A DNA stretch of 64,000 nucleotides from Trabulsiella odontotermitis (GTDB lineage Bacteria > Pseudomonadota > Gammaproteobacteria > Enterobacterales > Enterobacteriaceae). The stretch is from the NCBI RefSeq assembly GCF_001297775.1, contig NZ_LIFX01000001.1, positions 310,001 to 374,000 of the forward strand. Direction: 5' to 3'. Position numbers and translations under genes: made by a program. Below the pieces are notes generated by a model. That model ran no database searches, was not told the origin of the DNA, and saw only the letters and a list, made by a program, of their open reading frames with translations. Below are positions 17,725 to 27,478 of this stretch, piece after piece (position 1 is the first letter of the stretch; every line of letters starts with the position of its first letter).

Positions 17725-19378
17725 GCCCCCAGAACAGCACCGCCAACAGCTGTGGCGTGATGATACGCAGGAACATCACCAGCGGATACACCGTCGCGTA
17801 AGAGAGCGCTGCCGCGCCGCTGGTGGCGTGCAGGTTGTTGGCGAAGGCTAATGCCGGGGGATCGGTCATTGAACCTGCCAGCATGCCGCAAATCGTCAGA
17901 TAGTTCATTTTCGCGAACATTCTCGCCAGGATCCCCACCGTTAACAGCGGGATAGCGGTGATAAAGATACCGTAACCGACCCAGCTCAGACCGTCGCCTT
18001 TGGTCAGTGTCTCGATAAAATCACCCCCGGATTTCAGGCCGACCACCGCCAGGAACAGCACGATCCCCAGTTCACGTAACGCCAGGTTGGCGCTCGGCGG
18101 CATGAACCAGTAAAGCTTACCGATACTCCCGATACGCCCGAGGATCAGCGCCATAATCAGCGGACCGCCTGCCAGCCCCAGCTTCAGCGCCACCGGGAAG
18201 CCCGGCACGAACAGCGGCACCGAGCCAAGCAGTACCCCAAGCCCGATACCAATAAACACCGGCAGCATCTGTACCTGTTGCAGTTTTTGCTGCGCGTTGC
18301 CAAGCTCAGCTGCCACCGCATCAATCGCTGACGGGCGCCCCACCAGATTGAGGATATCGCCAAACTGCAGGCTGGCACTGCTGCTGGCCACCAGTTCGAC
18401 ACCGGCACGGTTAAGGCGAGAAATGACAACGTCATAGCGCTGTTTGTAGTGCAGATCGCGGATTTTCTTCCCAAGCACCTTCTCGTTCGTGACCACCACA
18501 CGCTCAACGCGCAGTTCAGTCCCGCGGGTAGAGAGCGAGGTTTCCACTTCCTTACCGATCACCAGTTGCGCGCTGTGCAGATCCTCGTTTCGCCCGACCA
18601 GGTGGAGTAAATCGCCAGTCTGGATAATCGTGGTCGGCGAGGGCACCATCAGCATGTCGCCACGTTTGAGGCGCGAACAGATGATTTTGTCGCTGTTCAG
18701 AACCGGCACGTCCTGAATCGCCAGATTGCTGAGGTTGGGGTTTTCAACGCGGATGTTGATGGTGTTCAGATGCGTATTGCCATTGCCGACGCTGTCATCA
18801 AACTGCTGCGCTTCATTCTCGACGTTAACGCGAAAGAACAGACGCACCAGCCACATGGTCATCAGAATGCCGCAAATCCCGAACGGATAGGCCATCGCGT
18901 AGCTCATCCCCATCTGATCGATGACGTCCGTTGGCACGCCTAAATCGTGGAGGATTTGCTGCCCGGCGCCCAGTGCTGGCGTATTGGTGACCGCGCCGGA
19001 GAATATCCCCAGCACCACCGGCAATGGAATGTCGAAAATTTTATGCAGCAACGCGGTCACCAGACCGCCCAGAATGACGATCAGAATCGCGAAGAGATTA
19101 AGCCGCAGCCCTGACACGCGAAGCGAGGCGAAAAAGCCCGGCCCCACCTGAATACCAATGGTGTAGACGAACAGGATCAGACCAAACTCCTGAACGAAGT
19201 GCAGCATCGGGCTACTGAGGGTGAGCCCGGCCTGATCGACGAAATGGCCAACGATAATGCCGCCAAATAACACACCGCCGATGCCGAACCCCACGCCGCG
19301 TATTTTTACATTGCCTATCCATAAGCCAACCACGGCGACCAGTGCCAGAATACTGACGGTCAATGCTATGTCACTCAT
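17717..19378 (-). CDS. yidE: AspT/YidE-family membrane transporter YidE
   Basis: A 553-residue protein of the aspartate:alanine exchanger (AspT/YidE/YbjL) family: five to six N-terminal helices, two central TrkA-C (RCK-C) cytoplasmic domains at about 190-370 ([21 protein letters not shown]), then another membrane half. The conserved [11 protein letters not shown] and [11 protein letters not shown] motifs mark the duplicated membrane domains. Substrate not known. The ATG at 19378 gives the E. coli length and has AGGGAA upstream; longer in-frame starts are not needed. Confidence 0.92.
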   Translation of the reverse strand: MSDIALTVSILALVAVVGLWIGNVKIRGVGFGIGGVLFGGIIVGHFVDQAGLTLSSPMLHFVQEFGLILFVYTIGIQVGPGFFASLRVSGLRLNLFAILIVILGGLVTALLHKIFDIPLPVVLGIFSGAVTNTPALGAGQQILHDLGVPTDVIDQMGMSYAMAYPFGICGILMTMWLVRLFFRVNVENEAQQFDDSVGNGNTHLNTINIRVENPNLSNLAIQDVPVLNSDKIICSRLKRGDMLMVPSPTTIIQTGDLLHLVGRNEDLHSAQLVIGKEVETSLSTRGTELRVERVVVTNEKVLGKKIRDLHYKQRYDVVISRLNRAGVELVASSSASLQFGDILNLVGRPSAIDAVAAELGNAQQKLQQVQMLPVFIGIGLGVLLGSVPLFVPGFPVALKLGLAGGPLIMALILGRIGSIGKLYWFMPPSANLALRELGIVLFLAVVGLKSGGDFIETLTKGDGLSWVGYGIFITAIPLLTVGILARMFAKMNYLTICGMLAGSMTDPPALAFANNLHATSGAAALSYATVYPLVMFLRIITPQLLAVLFWGLS

Positions 19379-19638
19379 GACAGATTCCCTGTGAAGATAC
19401 ACGCCATCTTTCAGGCTGCCTCGTGACAGCATGATAGATTATGTGAATAACATTATAGATAAGATGGATTCTGGCAGAGAGATCGCAGGATGTATGCGCG
19501 ATAGCGCACATTTACCCTTCCAACCGGTAATACCCCTGTTTTGCAGATTATTTCGCTTTTTCAGGCGTGGGATTTTGCAGTTGCTGAATGCTTTTATCTG
19601 AAAAAAAGCGATAAGGCGCGCGCTTCTTCGTTTACGCA

Positions 19639-19664
19639 CAAAAAAGCCCTGCCGGAGCAGGGCC
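19639..19664 (-). terminator. ibpAB terminator
   Basis: GCCCTGC (19646-19652) pairs with GCAGGGC (19657-19663); on the minus strand the stem is followed by six T, directly after ibpB. The rest of the 304-base gap to yidE holds only the yidE leader and no gene that I can support. Confidence 0.9.
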
Positions 19665-19682
19665 TGTAACATCATCAATTTA

Positions 19683-20111
19683 TTAGCTGTTCAGTGCCGG
19701 ACGATCGCTGATGGCGATACGCTGCGGGGCGAGGGCTTCCGGTACATTGCGGGTTAAGTCAATGTTCAGCAGACCATTAGTAAAGGTCGCGCCAGACACT
19801 TCCATATTTTCCGCAAGGGTGAAGCTCAGGCTGAAGGCCTGCGTCACCAGCCCCTGGTGCAGCCATTTGGTCTCTGTTTCCGGCTGCTGCGGCGCGCCTT
19901 TGATGGTCAGCCGCGTACCTTCCAGTTGAATGTCCAGATCTTCCTGACGGAAACCGGCCAGCGCAAGGGTGATGCGGTAGTGGTTATCGTCGCTTTTTTC
20001 GATGTTATACGGCGGGAAGCTCTGGCTTTCACCGGCGGTTTGCAGGGCGTTGGCCAGTTTGTCAAAACCGATCCATTGACGCAGCAGTGGGGATAAGTCG
20101 TAGTTACGCAT
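19683..20111 (-). CDS. ibpB: Small heat-shock protein IbpB
   Basis: A 142-residue member of the alpha-crystallin/Hsp20 family. IbpB joins IbpA in binding aggregating proteins so that DnaK and ClpB can refold them. The crystallin domain covers roughly residues 35-125 and the C-terminal assembly motif appears as IAI near residue 133. The ATG at 20111 gives the E. coli length and follows AAGGAG; the longer upstream reading frame lies in the intergenic leader. It is second in the ibpAB operon. Confidence 0.95.
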   Translation of the reverse strand: MRNYDLSPLLRQWIGFDKLANALQTAGESQSFPPYNIEKSDDNHYRITLALAGFRQEDLDIQLEGTRLTIKGAPQQPETETKWLHQGLVTQAFSLSFTLAENMEVSGATFTNGLLNIDLTRNVPEALAPQRIAISDRPALNS

Positions 20112-20165
20112 AGTATTTTCTCCTTCTGAGAAGCGAGTAAATTCCTGCAAATCACATGATTCGCA
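20112..20165 (-). promoter_or_regulatory. ibpB leader with putative RNA thermometer
   Basis: On the mRNA the sequence CUCGCUUCUC lies just before AGAAGGAGA, so the ribosome site AAGGAG can pair with CUUCU (20121-20137). This is the arrangement described for the ibpB thermometer in E. coli; melting on heating would release translation. The folding is by eye. Confidence 0.55.
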
Positions 20166-20197
20166 GTCTGCCCCCTGACGGCGGGCAGGTTGGTAGA

Positions 20198-20214
20198 GGG
20201 CCGCCATGCGGCCC
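20198..20214. repeat. Intergenic hairpin between ibpA and ibpB
   Basis: GGGCCGC and GCGGCCC flank a three-base loop, forming a perfect seven-pair stem just after the ibpA stop. With no T run it is unlikely to terminate; it may protect the ibpA 3' end or help set the uneven ibpA:ibpB ratio (inference). Confidence 0.6.
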
Positions 20215-20221
20215 GACGAAA

Positions 20222-20635
20222 TTAGTTGATTTCGATACGGCGCGGCTTGTTCGCTTCCGGGATCACGCGCTCGAGATCGATATACAGCAGGCCGTTCACC
20301 AGGTTGGCGCCACGCACGTGGATGTTTTCCGCCAGCTGGAATTTGCGCTCAAAATTGCGCTCAGCGATGCCCTGATAGAGGTAGGTCCGCTCTTTTTGCT
20401 CTGCCGCATGCGACCCTTTGACAATCAGCAGATTGTCCTGCGCGGTGATTTCCAGTTCGCTCTCAGCAAAACCGGCCACAGCGATGGCGATGCGATAGTT
20501 GTTTTCGTCAACGAGTTCAACGTTGTACGGAGGATAGCCGCCGTTACTTTGGCTCTGGTTGTTTTCTAACAGATTGAACAGGCGGTCAAAACCAATAGCA
20601 GAACGGTACAGCGGAGAAAGATCGAAGTTACGCAT
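20222..20635 (-). CDS. ibpA: Small heat-shock protein IbpA
   Basis: A 137-residue Hsp20 protein that coats aggregates and cooperates with IbpB. The crystallin domain spans about 32-125 and the C-terminal oligomerisation motif is IEI, two residues from the end (RRIEIN). Length equals E. coli IbpA. It is the first gene of ibpAB, read from a heat-shock promoter at 20743-20770, with a ROSE-like leader before the ATG. Confidence 0.96.
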   Translation of the reverse strand: MRNFDLSPLYRSAIGFDRLFNLLENNQSQSNGGYPPYNVELVDENNYRIAIAVAGFAESELEITAQDNLLIVKGSHAAEQKERTYLYQGIAERNFERKFQLAENIHVRGANLVNGLLYIDLERVIPEANKPRRIEIN

Positions 20636-20690
20636 AATAAAAAGCTCCTGAAATCAGCGAGAGTGTAATGACCTTCCATCATGGACAGGT
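20636..20690 (-). promoter_or_regulatory. ibpA ROSE-like RNA thermometer
   Basis: In the mRNA, UCGCU (complement of 20656-20660) lies just before the ribosome site AGGAGC (20644-20649), matching the U(U/C)GCU element that sequesters the SD in ROSE thermometers. The ibpA leader is a known thermometer in E. coli; conservation of the element is read from the sequence. Confidence 0.65.
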
Positions 20691-20742
20691 CGTTTTACCC
20701 GGAATACCCCTCAGGCGTATTCCACATCGGGCCGTACTCATA

Positions 20743-20770
20743 AAATGGGTACAACGGAACGCATTTCAAG
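20743..20770 (-). promoter_or_regulatory. Heat-shock (sigma-32) promoter of ibpAB
   Basis: On the minus strand CTTGAAA (20764-20770), 14 bases, then CCCATTT (20743-20749) closely fits the sigma-32 consensus CTTGAAA-N13-15-CCCCAT. It lies about 110 bases before ibpA. Confidence 0.88.
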
Positions 20771-20937
20771 GGCCGTTGTCTGAGTTTTTTTGCACTTTCA
20801 GGCTGAGTGTTTAGACTGAGTTACAGCACTAATGGTTAAAGTGAGACAGCCGCCACAGAGCGGCACTCTCAGACTTTCTATTTGATTTGCGGGCCGATAT
20901 AACCCAACGACACAGGCATCACAACAAAACTATTATT

Positions 20938-21270
20938 ATGATAAAAATGACTCTGCTAAAACTGACTCTGTTCAGTGGAATGATGATTCTCAGCGGCTGT
21001 TCGAGCGTGATGTCACATACCGGTGGTAAGGAAGGTACTTATCCCGGCACGCGCGCCAGCGCCGCTATGCTTGGCGATGATGACACTAACTGGGGAACAA
21101 AATCGCTGGTCGCCCTGGATATGCCCTTTACCGCCGTCATGGACACAATCCTGCTGCCGTGGGATCTGTTCCGCACCGACAGCTCGGTGAAATCGCGGGT
21201 GGAGAAAAGCGAGCAAAAAACGCAGGCCACCGATGCCCTGATCCCGCCCGCGCCCATGCCAGCGAAATAG
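20938..21270 (+). CDS. yidQ: YidQ lipoprotein (DUF1375)
   Basis: A 110-residue protein with an N-terminal lipoprotein signal: hydrophobic residues 5-17 and lipobox LSGC with Cys21 as the lipidated residue. The conserved family core HTGGKEGTYPGTRAS and LDMPFTAVMDT follow. No function is known. The ATG at 20938 gives the same signal length as E. coli YidQ; no good ribosome site precedes it, and an ATG three codons on is possible. The 302-base gap before it holds the ibpAB promoter on the other strand. Confidence 0.88.
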   Translation: MIKMTLLKLTLFSGMMILSGCSSVMSHTGGKEGTYPGTRASAAMLGDDDTNWGTKSLVALDMPFTAVMDTILLPWDLFRTDSSVKSRVEKSEQKTQATDALIPPAPMPAK

Positions 21271-21271
21271 C

Positions 21272-22498
21272 TTAATGGACGGTTTTCGTCACCCATAGCT
21301 GACGAAAACCGTCCACCTCTTCCATCCAGGCGATGTATTGTCCGTCCGGCGAAAACACCACCGCATCGGCTGAGGGCGGGTGACGATGACCGTCGGTTAA
21401 GTACGTCACCGCGCCTGTTGCTGCATCGCAAAGGGCAATACGGTTCTCTATCACACACCCCAGCGCGTTTCCTGACGGATGCCAGTTAAACGCCGACTGA
21501 ATGCCGTTCGCCGTCTGCGTGAGTTGTCGCGGCTCGCCGCCCTGCGGTGATATCAGCCACAGCTGCACCACACCCTTGTCGTCACGCATCAGGAAGGCGA
21601 TGTCGCTCCCCTGCGGATTTGCCCGCACCCAATGGCGCGGCGCGTTAACCAGACCAGGATATGCGCGCTGGTGAGTAAAGGTGAGACGTTTTTGCTGAAC
21701 ACTGGCGGGCGGCGCAGGCATTGTGTAGCTCGTCCCTTCCAGCGGTTCTCGCCCCGCCTGTTTCCAGCCAGCTTCGTTTTCCGGCAGCGTCAGAATAAAC
21801 AGTTCCGGCACTTTTTCGCCCTGCAACGAGCGTGTATCGCCGATAAACGCCAGTGCGTGATTGCCAACCCACCCCTCTTCATAGGCGCGGTTGATCTCAT
21901 CACTGCCCGGCGCAGGCGTCGGTGTGGTACGGCTGACCAGCACGCACCAGTGACTTCCCTCATATTCCCGCGGATGCTGACCACGCGGGGTCACCGGGCC
22001 ATACGGCACTGCGACGCCAACGTTACGCAAACCCAGCGCCGCATCGCGCTCATGCAGGACATGATCGTTATAAGTAAAGCTGACGGCCTGGCCGTCCGGG
22101 CGATAAACATGAACATGGCTGCCGCCACGCAGTGCGCCGGGGGTGTAGGGCGGCGTGATATCCATGGCATCGAGGTTATGGGTTTCACCGTTGTGCGTCA
22201 CCACACCACGACGATGGTGGAAATTGTATTGCCAGTGCGCATCAGGATGTTCCGGCCCGTGGATGAAAACATACCGCTCTTCCTGCGGATGAACCGTCAC
22301 CACGCCGACATGCGCGCCCCCGGTCGCCCGGTAAATCACCTCGACTTCACCGCTATGGATATTGACTCGCTCAATGGTTTCACCGGTGAACGAGGCGCCT
22401 GACGGGCGAACATCAAACACCAGCCACTGGCTGTCCGGCGTCCAGGTTTGCGTATTGGTGAGCTGATGATGGCGGGGGGAGAATGTGACTTGTTTCAT
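21272..22498 (-). CDS. yidR: DUF3748 beta-propeller-like protein YidR
   Basis: A protein of 408 residues from the ATG at 22498, homologous to E. coli YidR. It shows repeated WxxDSxWLVF- and FSPDGQYIAW-like segments, as in TolB/WD40-type beta propellers; no signal peptide or catalytic motif is visible. Function unknown. AGGG precedes 22498 at eight bases; another ATG at 22522 would add eight residues but lies inside a hairpin without a ribosome site. It follows dgoT by 52 bases on the same strand. Confidence 0.87.
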   Translation of the reverse strand: MKQVTFSPRHHQLTNTQTWTPDSQWLVFDVRPSGASFTGETIERVNIHSGEVEVIYRATGGAHVGVVTVHPQEERYVFIHGPEHPDAHWQYNFHHRRGVVTHNGETHNLDAMDITPPYTPGALRGGSHVHVYRPDGQAVSFTYNDHVLHERDAALGLRNVGVAVPYGPVTPRGQHPREYEGSHWCVLVSRTTPTPAPGSDEINRAYEEGWVGNHALAFIGDTRSLQGEKVPELFILTLPENEAGWKQAGREPLEGTSYTMPAPPASVQQKRLTFTHQRAYPGLVNAPRHWVRANPQGSDIAFLMRDDKGVVQLWLISPQGGEPRQLTQTANGIQSAFNWHPSGNALGCVIENRIALCDAATGAVTYLTDGHRHPPSADAVVFSPDGQYIAWMEEVDGFRQLWVTKTVH

Positions 22499-22501
22499 TA
22501 G

Positions 22502-22536
22502 GATACCCTGATGCATGACCATCGCATCAGGGTATC
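22502..22536. repeat. 13-bp inverted repeat over the yidR ribosome site
   Basis: GATACCCTGATGC (22502-22514) and GCATCAGGGTATC (22524-22536) are perfect complements with a nine-base loop. The arm nearest yidR contains its AGGG ribosome site. There is no T run in either direction, so it is not a standard terminator; it may end or stabilise the dgo mRNA or mask yidR translation. Confidence 0.85.
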
Positions 22537-22549
22537 TCAGGTGCTGCGT

Positions 22550-23842
22550 TTAGCCTACCCGTTTCACATCGCCGACCAGCAGGATGTAGGAAAGCGCGCC
22601 AAGCAGCGCTACCACGGCGATATAGGTCAGCGCCGGGGCAAAACCGTAATCCTGCGCCAGATAACCCACCACCAGCGGCACGGTGATGCCACCCAGACCG
22701 CCGACGAAGTTGAACACGCCGCCAGTCAGACCGATCAGACGCATCGGTGCCAGTGAAGAAACCAGTGACCAGGTGATGGACGCGAAACCGTTGCCGAAGA
22801 AGGCGAGGGCCATCAGCGTCATAATCCACACCGGATCGTTGGTATAGTTGGCGCCCATGATGCAGGTGGAAATCAACAGCCCGCAAATGATCGGCGTTTT
22901 ACGCGCCGCGCCCAACGAGAAGCCTTTGCGCACCATTTTATCCGCCAGCCAGCCGGAAAGCAGGACACCGAAGAAGGCCGCCAGGAACGGCACGGTGGTC
23001 ATAAACCCGGCCTTCAGCGCGGTAATACCTTTTTCCTGGGTGAGATAGTTCGGGAACCAGGTCAGGAAAAACCACAGCGTTGAAGTTACCGCAAACTGAC
23101 CCAGATATACGCCAAGCAATTTACGATGAAAAATCAGCTTCCAGTCTGCCATCGTAAGCGGCTGACGCGCCTCTTTCTTCACCGGCGCATCGCCATCAAC
23201 CAGACCGCCACCTTCGCGGATGTAGTCCAGTTCAGCCGCAGAAATGCTCTTCGTCAGACGCGGCGGCTGATAGACTTTGATCCAGATAAACGACCAGATA
23301 ATGCCAATCCCGCCGGTGACGATGAACACCCAGTGCCAGCTCAGCAGCTCCTGGATCCAGATCAGCAGCGGCGTCAGGAACGCCAGGCCGACGAACTGCC
23401 CGGAGGTGTAGAAACCGACCGCGGACGCGCGCTCGTGTTCCGGGAACCAGCTGGTCACCATGCGGTTGTTGGTGGGAAACGCCGGGGCTTCAAAGATACC
23501 GGTGATGGCGCGCAGGCCAATCAATGACATCAGCCCTGTCGCGAACCCCTGGAACAGCGTTGCCACCGACCAGCCCAGAATCGCAATGAAGTACGTTAAG
23601 CGCGAACCCACGCGGTCAAGGAACCAGCCGCCCGGGATCTGGCACAGGGTATACAGCCAGGCAAATGCCGAAAAGACATATCCCATTTCGGCTTTGGTAA
23701 TACCGAACTCTTCCTGAATATGCGCCGATGCCACGGCGAGGTTTGCCCGATCGACATAACAAATCACAACCGTAATAAAGATCATAATCAGGGTCAGATA
23801 ACGCCGACGCCCGACTTTTGCAGCAGTCACTGATATTTCCAT
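22550..23842 (-). CDS. dgoT: D-galactonate transporter DgoT
   Basis: A 430-residue major facilitator of the anion:cation symporter family, homologous to E. coli DgoT, which imports D-galactonate with protons. Conserved [15 protein letters not shown] opens the protein (helix 1) and [11 protein letters not shown] follows helix 2. The ATG at 23842 gives the E. coli length and has GGAGA eight bases upstream. Last gene of dgoRKADT, 105 bases after dgoD. Confidence 0.95.
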   Translation of the reverse strand: MEISVTAAKVGRRRYLTLIMIFITVVICYVDRANLAVASAHIQEEFGITKAEMGYVFSAFAWLYTLCQIPGGWFLDRVGSRLTYFIAILGWSVATLFQGFATGLMSLIGLRAITGIFEAPAFPTNNRMVTSWFPEHERASAVGFYTSGQFVGLAFLTPLLIWIQELLSWHWVFIVTGGIGIIWSFIWIKVYQPPRLTKSISAAELDYIREGGGLVDGDAPVKKEARQPLTMADWKLIFHRKLLGVYLGQFAVTSTLWFFLTWFPNYLTQEKGITALKAGFMTTVPFLAAFFGVLLSGWLADKMVRKGFSLGAARKTPIICGLLISTCIMGANYTNDPVWIMTLMALAFFGNGFASITWSLVSSLAPMRLIGLTGGVFNFVGGLGGITVPLVVGYLAQDYGFAPALTYIAVVALLGALSYILLVGDVKRVG

Positions 23843-23947
23843 CGCAATCTGTCTCCAGATTCTGGGCATAGCGAAGCCGCTCACCATGCCCTGTAATTTA
23901 CAGAGGGTTATTTAGGAATTTTTATAAAAAGTATTAATGCCGGGTAT

Positions 23948-25096
23948 TTACCACTCGGCGACAGAGCCATCCTCATGACGCCACAGCGGGTTGCGCCAGT
24001 CGGTGACATTCCGGCTCATTTCGATGACTTTTGCTTCATCAACGTCCACACCGAGCCCTGGTTTCGTTAACGGTTTAAAGAATCCGCCATCCATGCTGAA
24101 GTCATCTTTATTTTTTACAAAGTCGAGCAGTTCCGCGCCCTTATTGTAATGAATCCCCATACTCTGTTCCTGGAATACGGCATTGCGTGACACGAAGTCG
24201 ATATGCAGACACGCGGCCAGCGCAATCGGTCCAAGCGGACAGTGCGGCGCCAGCGCCACATCATACGCTTCCGCCATCCCGGCGATTTTGTAGCATTCCG
24301 TGATCCCGCCGGCATGCGACAAATCAGGTTGCAGAATGGCAATACCGCCCGCTTCCAGCACCCGTTTAAATTCGAAGCGCGAGAACATGCGCTCACCTGC
24401 GGCAATCGGAATATGCGTTTGCGCCGCCAGCTTCGGATAATATTCCGCCTGTTCCGCCAGCACCGGTTCTTCGATGAATAGCGGGCGATACGGCTCCAGC
24501 TCTTTGATCAGCACTTTCGCCATCGGCGCGCTGACGCGACCATGGAAATCCAGACCAAATTCAATCTCATTGCCGAACGCTTCGCGGATCTGCGCCACGG
24601 TATTCACCGCCGCATCCACTTTGCGTGAATCATCAATCACGCCCAGCTCTTCACAGCCGTTCAGTTTGAAGGTGTCGAAGCCGATGTTACGCAGGGTTTT
24701 GATGCCATCAATCACTTCTGCCGGACGGTCACCGCCCACCCAGCTGTAGGCTTTGATTTTATCGCGCACCAGGCCGCCCATCAGTTGCCAGACGGGCGCG
24801 TTCAGCACTTTGCCTTTAATATCCCACAGCGCCTGATCGATACCGGCGATAGCGCTCATCAGGATCGGGCCGCCGCGATAGAACCCGGCGCGATACATCA
24901 CCTGCCAGAGATCATTAATCCGCGCCGGGTCCTGACCAATCAGGTAATCGCCCATTTCATGAACAGCGGCTTCCACGGTGCGCGCGCGGCCTTCAATCAC
25001 CGGCTCGCCCCAGCCAACCACACCTTCGTCGGTTTCGATTTTCAGAAACAGCCAGCGTGGCGGTAAACGGTATGTCGTGAGTTTGGTTATTTTCAT
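23948..25096 (-). CDS. dgoD: D-galactonate dehydratase DgoD
   Basis: A 382-residue enolase-superfamily enzyme that dehydrates D-galactonate to 2-keto-3-deoxygalactonate. All key residues are in place: metal ligands D183, E209 and E235, and catalytic H185 and H285, at the same numbers as in E. coli. It overlaps dgoA by ATGA (25093-25096), implying coupled translation. Confidence 0.97.
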   Translation of the reverse strand: MKITKLTTYRLPPRWLFLKIETDEGVVGWGEPVIEGRARTVEAAVHEMGDYLIGQDPARINDLWQVMYRAGFYRGGPILMSAIAGIDQALWDIKGKVLNAPVWQLMGGLVRDKIKAYSWVGGDRPAEVIDGIKTLRNIGFDTFKLNGCEELGVIDDSRKVDAAVNTVAQIREAFGNEIEFGLDFHGRVSAPMAKVLIKELEPYRPLFIEEPVLAEQAEYYPKLAAQTHIPIAAGERMFSRFEFKRVLEAGGIAILQPDLSHAGGITECYKIAGMAEAYDVALAPHCPLGPIALAACLHIDFVSRNAVFQEQSMGIHYNKGAELLDFVKNKDDFSMDGGFFKPLTKPGLGVDVDEAKVIEMSRNVTDWRNPLWRHEDGSVAEW

Positions 25097-25710
25097 TGCA
25101 CTGCCTCTCGATACGCTTGAACAAATGCGGCGGCCTGCTGCGCGGTTCGCTCAACGGACTGTCCGGCGCGATAGAGATCGCTGCCGAGTCCGGCGCCTGC
25201 GCATCCTGCCTGAATCCATTCCCCGAGGTTTTCCGGCGTGACGCCACCCACCGCAAACACGGGCACGTCCTGCGGTAATACAGCTTTCAACGCTTTGATG
25301 TACGCCGGGCCAAACGCCGAAGAGGGGAAAATTTTCAGCGACTGCGCGCCCGCGTCCAGCGCGTCAAAGGCTTCTGTCGCCGTGGCGCAGCCAGGGCAGA
25401 CCGTTATGCCATGCGCCACGGCGCGGCGGATCACCTCCGGCTGGATGTTTGGCGTCACAATCAGTTTGCAACCCATCTCCGCCAGCACGTCCACCTGCTC
25501 CGGCTTTAACACCGTACCGGCGCCAATCAGTGCCTTATCGCCAAACGCGGCGACGACAGCCGGAATGCTTTTCTCCCATTGCGGCGAGTTCAGCGGGATC
25601 TCAACGGCGTCGAAACCCGCGTCAATGACCGCACCGACGTGCGCCAGCGCCTCATCCGGCGTAATGCCCCGCAAAATCGCGATCAGCGGGAGTTTAGTTT
25701 GCCACTGCAT
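25093..25710 (-). CDS. dgoA: 2-Dehydro-3-deoxy-6-phosphogalactonate aldolase DgoA
   Basis: A 205-residue class I aldolase of the KDPG/KDPGal family. It splits the phosphorylated intermediate to pyruvate and glyceraldehyde 3-phosphate. The Schiff-base lysine is K126 in SLKIFPS and the catalytic glutamate E37 in VEIPLNS. Length equals the E. coli enzyme. It overlaps dgoK upstream by 17 bases and dgoD downstream by four. Confidence 0.97.
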   Translation of the reverse strand: MQWQTKLPLIAILRGITPDEALAHVGAVIDAGFDAVEIPLNSPQWEKSIPAVVAAFGDKALIGAGTVLKPEQVDVLAEMGCKLIVTPNIQPEVIRRAVAHGITVCPGCATATEAFDALDAGAQSLKIFPSSAFGPAYIKALKAVLPQDVPVFAVGGVTPENLGEWIQAGCAGAGLGSDLYRAGQSVERTAQQAAAFVQAYREAVQ

Positions 25711-26569
25711 GGGCGATGCTCCTTATACCAGCCTGAAATGCGGTATCGCCGTCCACCAGCACGGTGTTGCGTCCGGCAGCCTGTAGCGCCTGCTGATAAC
25801 GCACCGCCAGCGACTGTCCAGCGACAATAGCGATCTGCCCGTCGGCAAAGCGGTTGCCCATGCAGGCCACTTCCGCGCCGATAAGCAGACCGGATAAAAA
25901 CTCGCTCACCTGTTCGCGCGGCAGCGACCCCAGAACGTGGACGGCACGCACTTCAAACAGCTGCGGTAAAATCGCGGGAGCGGCGAGACCACGTTGCAGA
26001 CCGGCGGTGAAGGCCTCGGGTGACGCGGTTTGCTCCGGCAGCCCCGCGCCGATAAGCGAATGACGCAACAGCAGGTGATGAAGTTCGCCAGTCATGACGG
26101 TATGGAAATCAATGATTTGCTGGTGGTCGGTCTGCACCCATTTACAGTGCGTGCCGGGCATGACGTACAGCGACGAGGGCGCGATTTCACGTGCGCCGAG
26201 CAACTGTGTTTCTTCGCCGCGCATCACGTTGTGGTTATCGTCACGCGCGACGCTCAGACCGGGAATGATCCAGATATTGTCGCCAACGGACGTTAACTGC
26301 TCGCCAATGGCAGAGAAATGGGCAGGAACGGGTAAATAGGGGGCGATTTTCCAGCCGACGTTGCTGCCGACCATGCCCGCCATCACCACCGGCGTAGCGC
26401 TGTCGCGCCAGCCCTGGGTCACTTCCGCTAACACCGCCTCGGGGGATTTTCCGTTAAGACGAGTGACCCCCGCTTCTGAATGCCGGTGCTCCAGGCATTC
26501 ATCGCCCTGATACAGCCAGGCGCGCAGATTGGTCGAACCCCAGTCAATGGCGATGTAGCGTGATGTCAT
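25694..26569 (-). CDS. dgoK: 2-Dehydro-3-deoxygalactonokinase DgoK
   Basis: A 291-residue kinase that phosphorylates 2-keto-3-deoxygalactonate at C6, the step between DgoD and DgoA. The N-terminal phosphate loop reads IAIDWGSTNLRAW, an actin-fold ATPase motif, followed by the DgoK-specific VMPGTHCKWV segment near residue 140. It overlaps dgoR by ATGA and dgoA by 17 bases. Confidence 0.95.
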   Translation of the reverse strand: MTSRYIAIDWGSTNLRAWLYQGDECLEHRHSEAGVTRLNGKSPEAVLAEVTQGWRDSATPVVMAGMVGSNVGWKIAPYLPVPAHFSAIGEQLTSVGDNIWIIPGLSVARDDNHNVMRGEETQLLGAREIAPSSLYVMPGTHCKWVQTDHQQIIDFHTVMTGELHHLLLRHSLIGAGLPEQTASPEAFTAGLQRGLAAPAILPQLFEVRAVHVLGSLPREQVSEFLSGLLIGAEVACMGNRFADGQIAIVAGQSLAVRYQQALQAAGRNTVLVDGDTAFQAGIRSIAHAVAN

Positions 26570-27255
26570 GTGAATTCCTTCAACCGTCGTGTCGAGCTGG
26601 CAATCATGGTGAGCGCTGCCTGCTCTGCTGCTTCGCCGTCCTGATGCCGTATCGCATCGAACAGCGCCTTATGTTCCTGGAGCGTTTTCGGCATGTTGGC
26701 CTCATCGCCCATCCAGGTACGTTCAAATACCGCCCGCTGGAGCGAACTGATCGCCACGCTCAGTTGCTGTAACACCGGGTTATGCACCGATGCCAGCACT
26801 GCCTCGTGGTAGCGAATATCCGCTTCGTTAAACGCGTCGCGATTCTGGTTGTTGGCGATCATGTCGTTGAGCGCCGATTCAATTTGCGCCAGATCACTGG
26901 AAGTGGCGCGTTCCGCTGCCCAACGGGCGATGGCCGGCTCCACCAGATTTCGCACTTCGCTCATCGCGGTGATGAGCCGCGGGTCATAGTCGTTTTCCAG
27001 TACCCACTGCAACACGTCCGTGTCGAGGTAATTCCATTGATTGCGCGGTGCGACAAATGCCCCGCGATACCGTTTCATTTCGATCAGCCGTTTGGCCATC
27101 AGCGAGCGAAACACCTCGCGAATGATGTTGCGCGAGGTTTCAAATTCTTCACACAAATCTGCCTCTGCAGGCAGCGCCGAACCGGGCACATATTTCCCGC
27201 CAACGATCTGACGGCCCAGCGTGATGACAATGCGGTCGGTTTTGTTGAGATTCAT
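26566..27255 (-). CDS. dgoR: GntR-family galactonate repressor DgoR
   Basis: A 229-residue regulator of the FadR subgroup: an N-terminal winged helix-turn-helix (residues about 12-75, with GSALPAEADLCEEFETSRNIIREVFRSL in the DNA-binding part) and a helical FCD effector domain. In E. coli DgoR represses its own operon and D-galactonate relieves it. AAGGA precedes the ATG. It is first in dgoRKADT; an operator-like palindrome lies 110 bases upstream. Confidence 0.94.
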   Translation of the reverse strand: MNLNKTDRIVITLGRQIVGGKYVPGSALPAEADLCEEFETSRNIIREVFRSLMAKRLIEMKRYRGAFVAPRNQWNYLDTDVLQWVLENDYDPRLITAMSEVRNLVEPAIARWAAERATSSDLAQIESALNDMIANNQNRDAFNEADIRYHEAVLASVHNPVLQQLSVAISSLQRAVFERTWMGDEANMPKTLQEHKALFDAIRHQDGEAAEQAALTMIASSTRRLKEFT

Positions 27256-27364
27256 GGAGAGTCCTTATGCTCTGTGCGTCCATGTGTACTTTACCCTGAC
27301 CGCTGAATTTCACCTCACTTTTGCAGTACAAATTTGTGGGGTTCATCCGTTTGCGTGTACTCAA

Positions 27365-27394
27365 TGTAGTACAATACATTTGTGTTGTACTACA
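27365..27394. promoter_or_regulatory. Candidate DgoR operator of the dgo promoter
   Basis: TGTAGTACAA (27365-27374) and TTGTACTACA (27385-27394) are exact inverted repeats with a ten-base centre, 110 bases before dgoR. Further GTAC-containing half sites lie closer to the gene (27287-27290, 27325-27328, 27355-27358). GTAC-type palindromes suit a GntR/FadR-family repressor. No gene lies in the 223 bases between dgoR and yidA. Confidence 0.7.
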
Positions 27395-27478
27395 ATTTAG
27401 ATCACAAAAAGAACAATTCAGGGGTAAAAAAAGCGCAGCTAACCGAAGCTCGCTGCGCTGGAGTGTTCTGAGGCGGGG

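Noticed and set aside
19439-19678. Open frame between yidE and ibpB
   Set aside because: It spans the ibpAB terminator and the yidE leader, and the peptide resembles nothing known.
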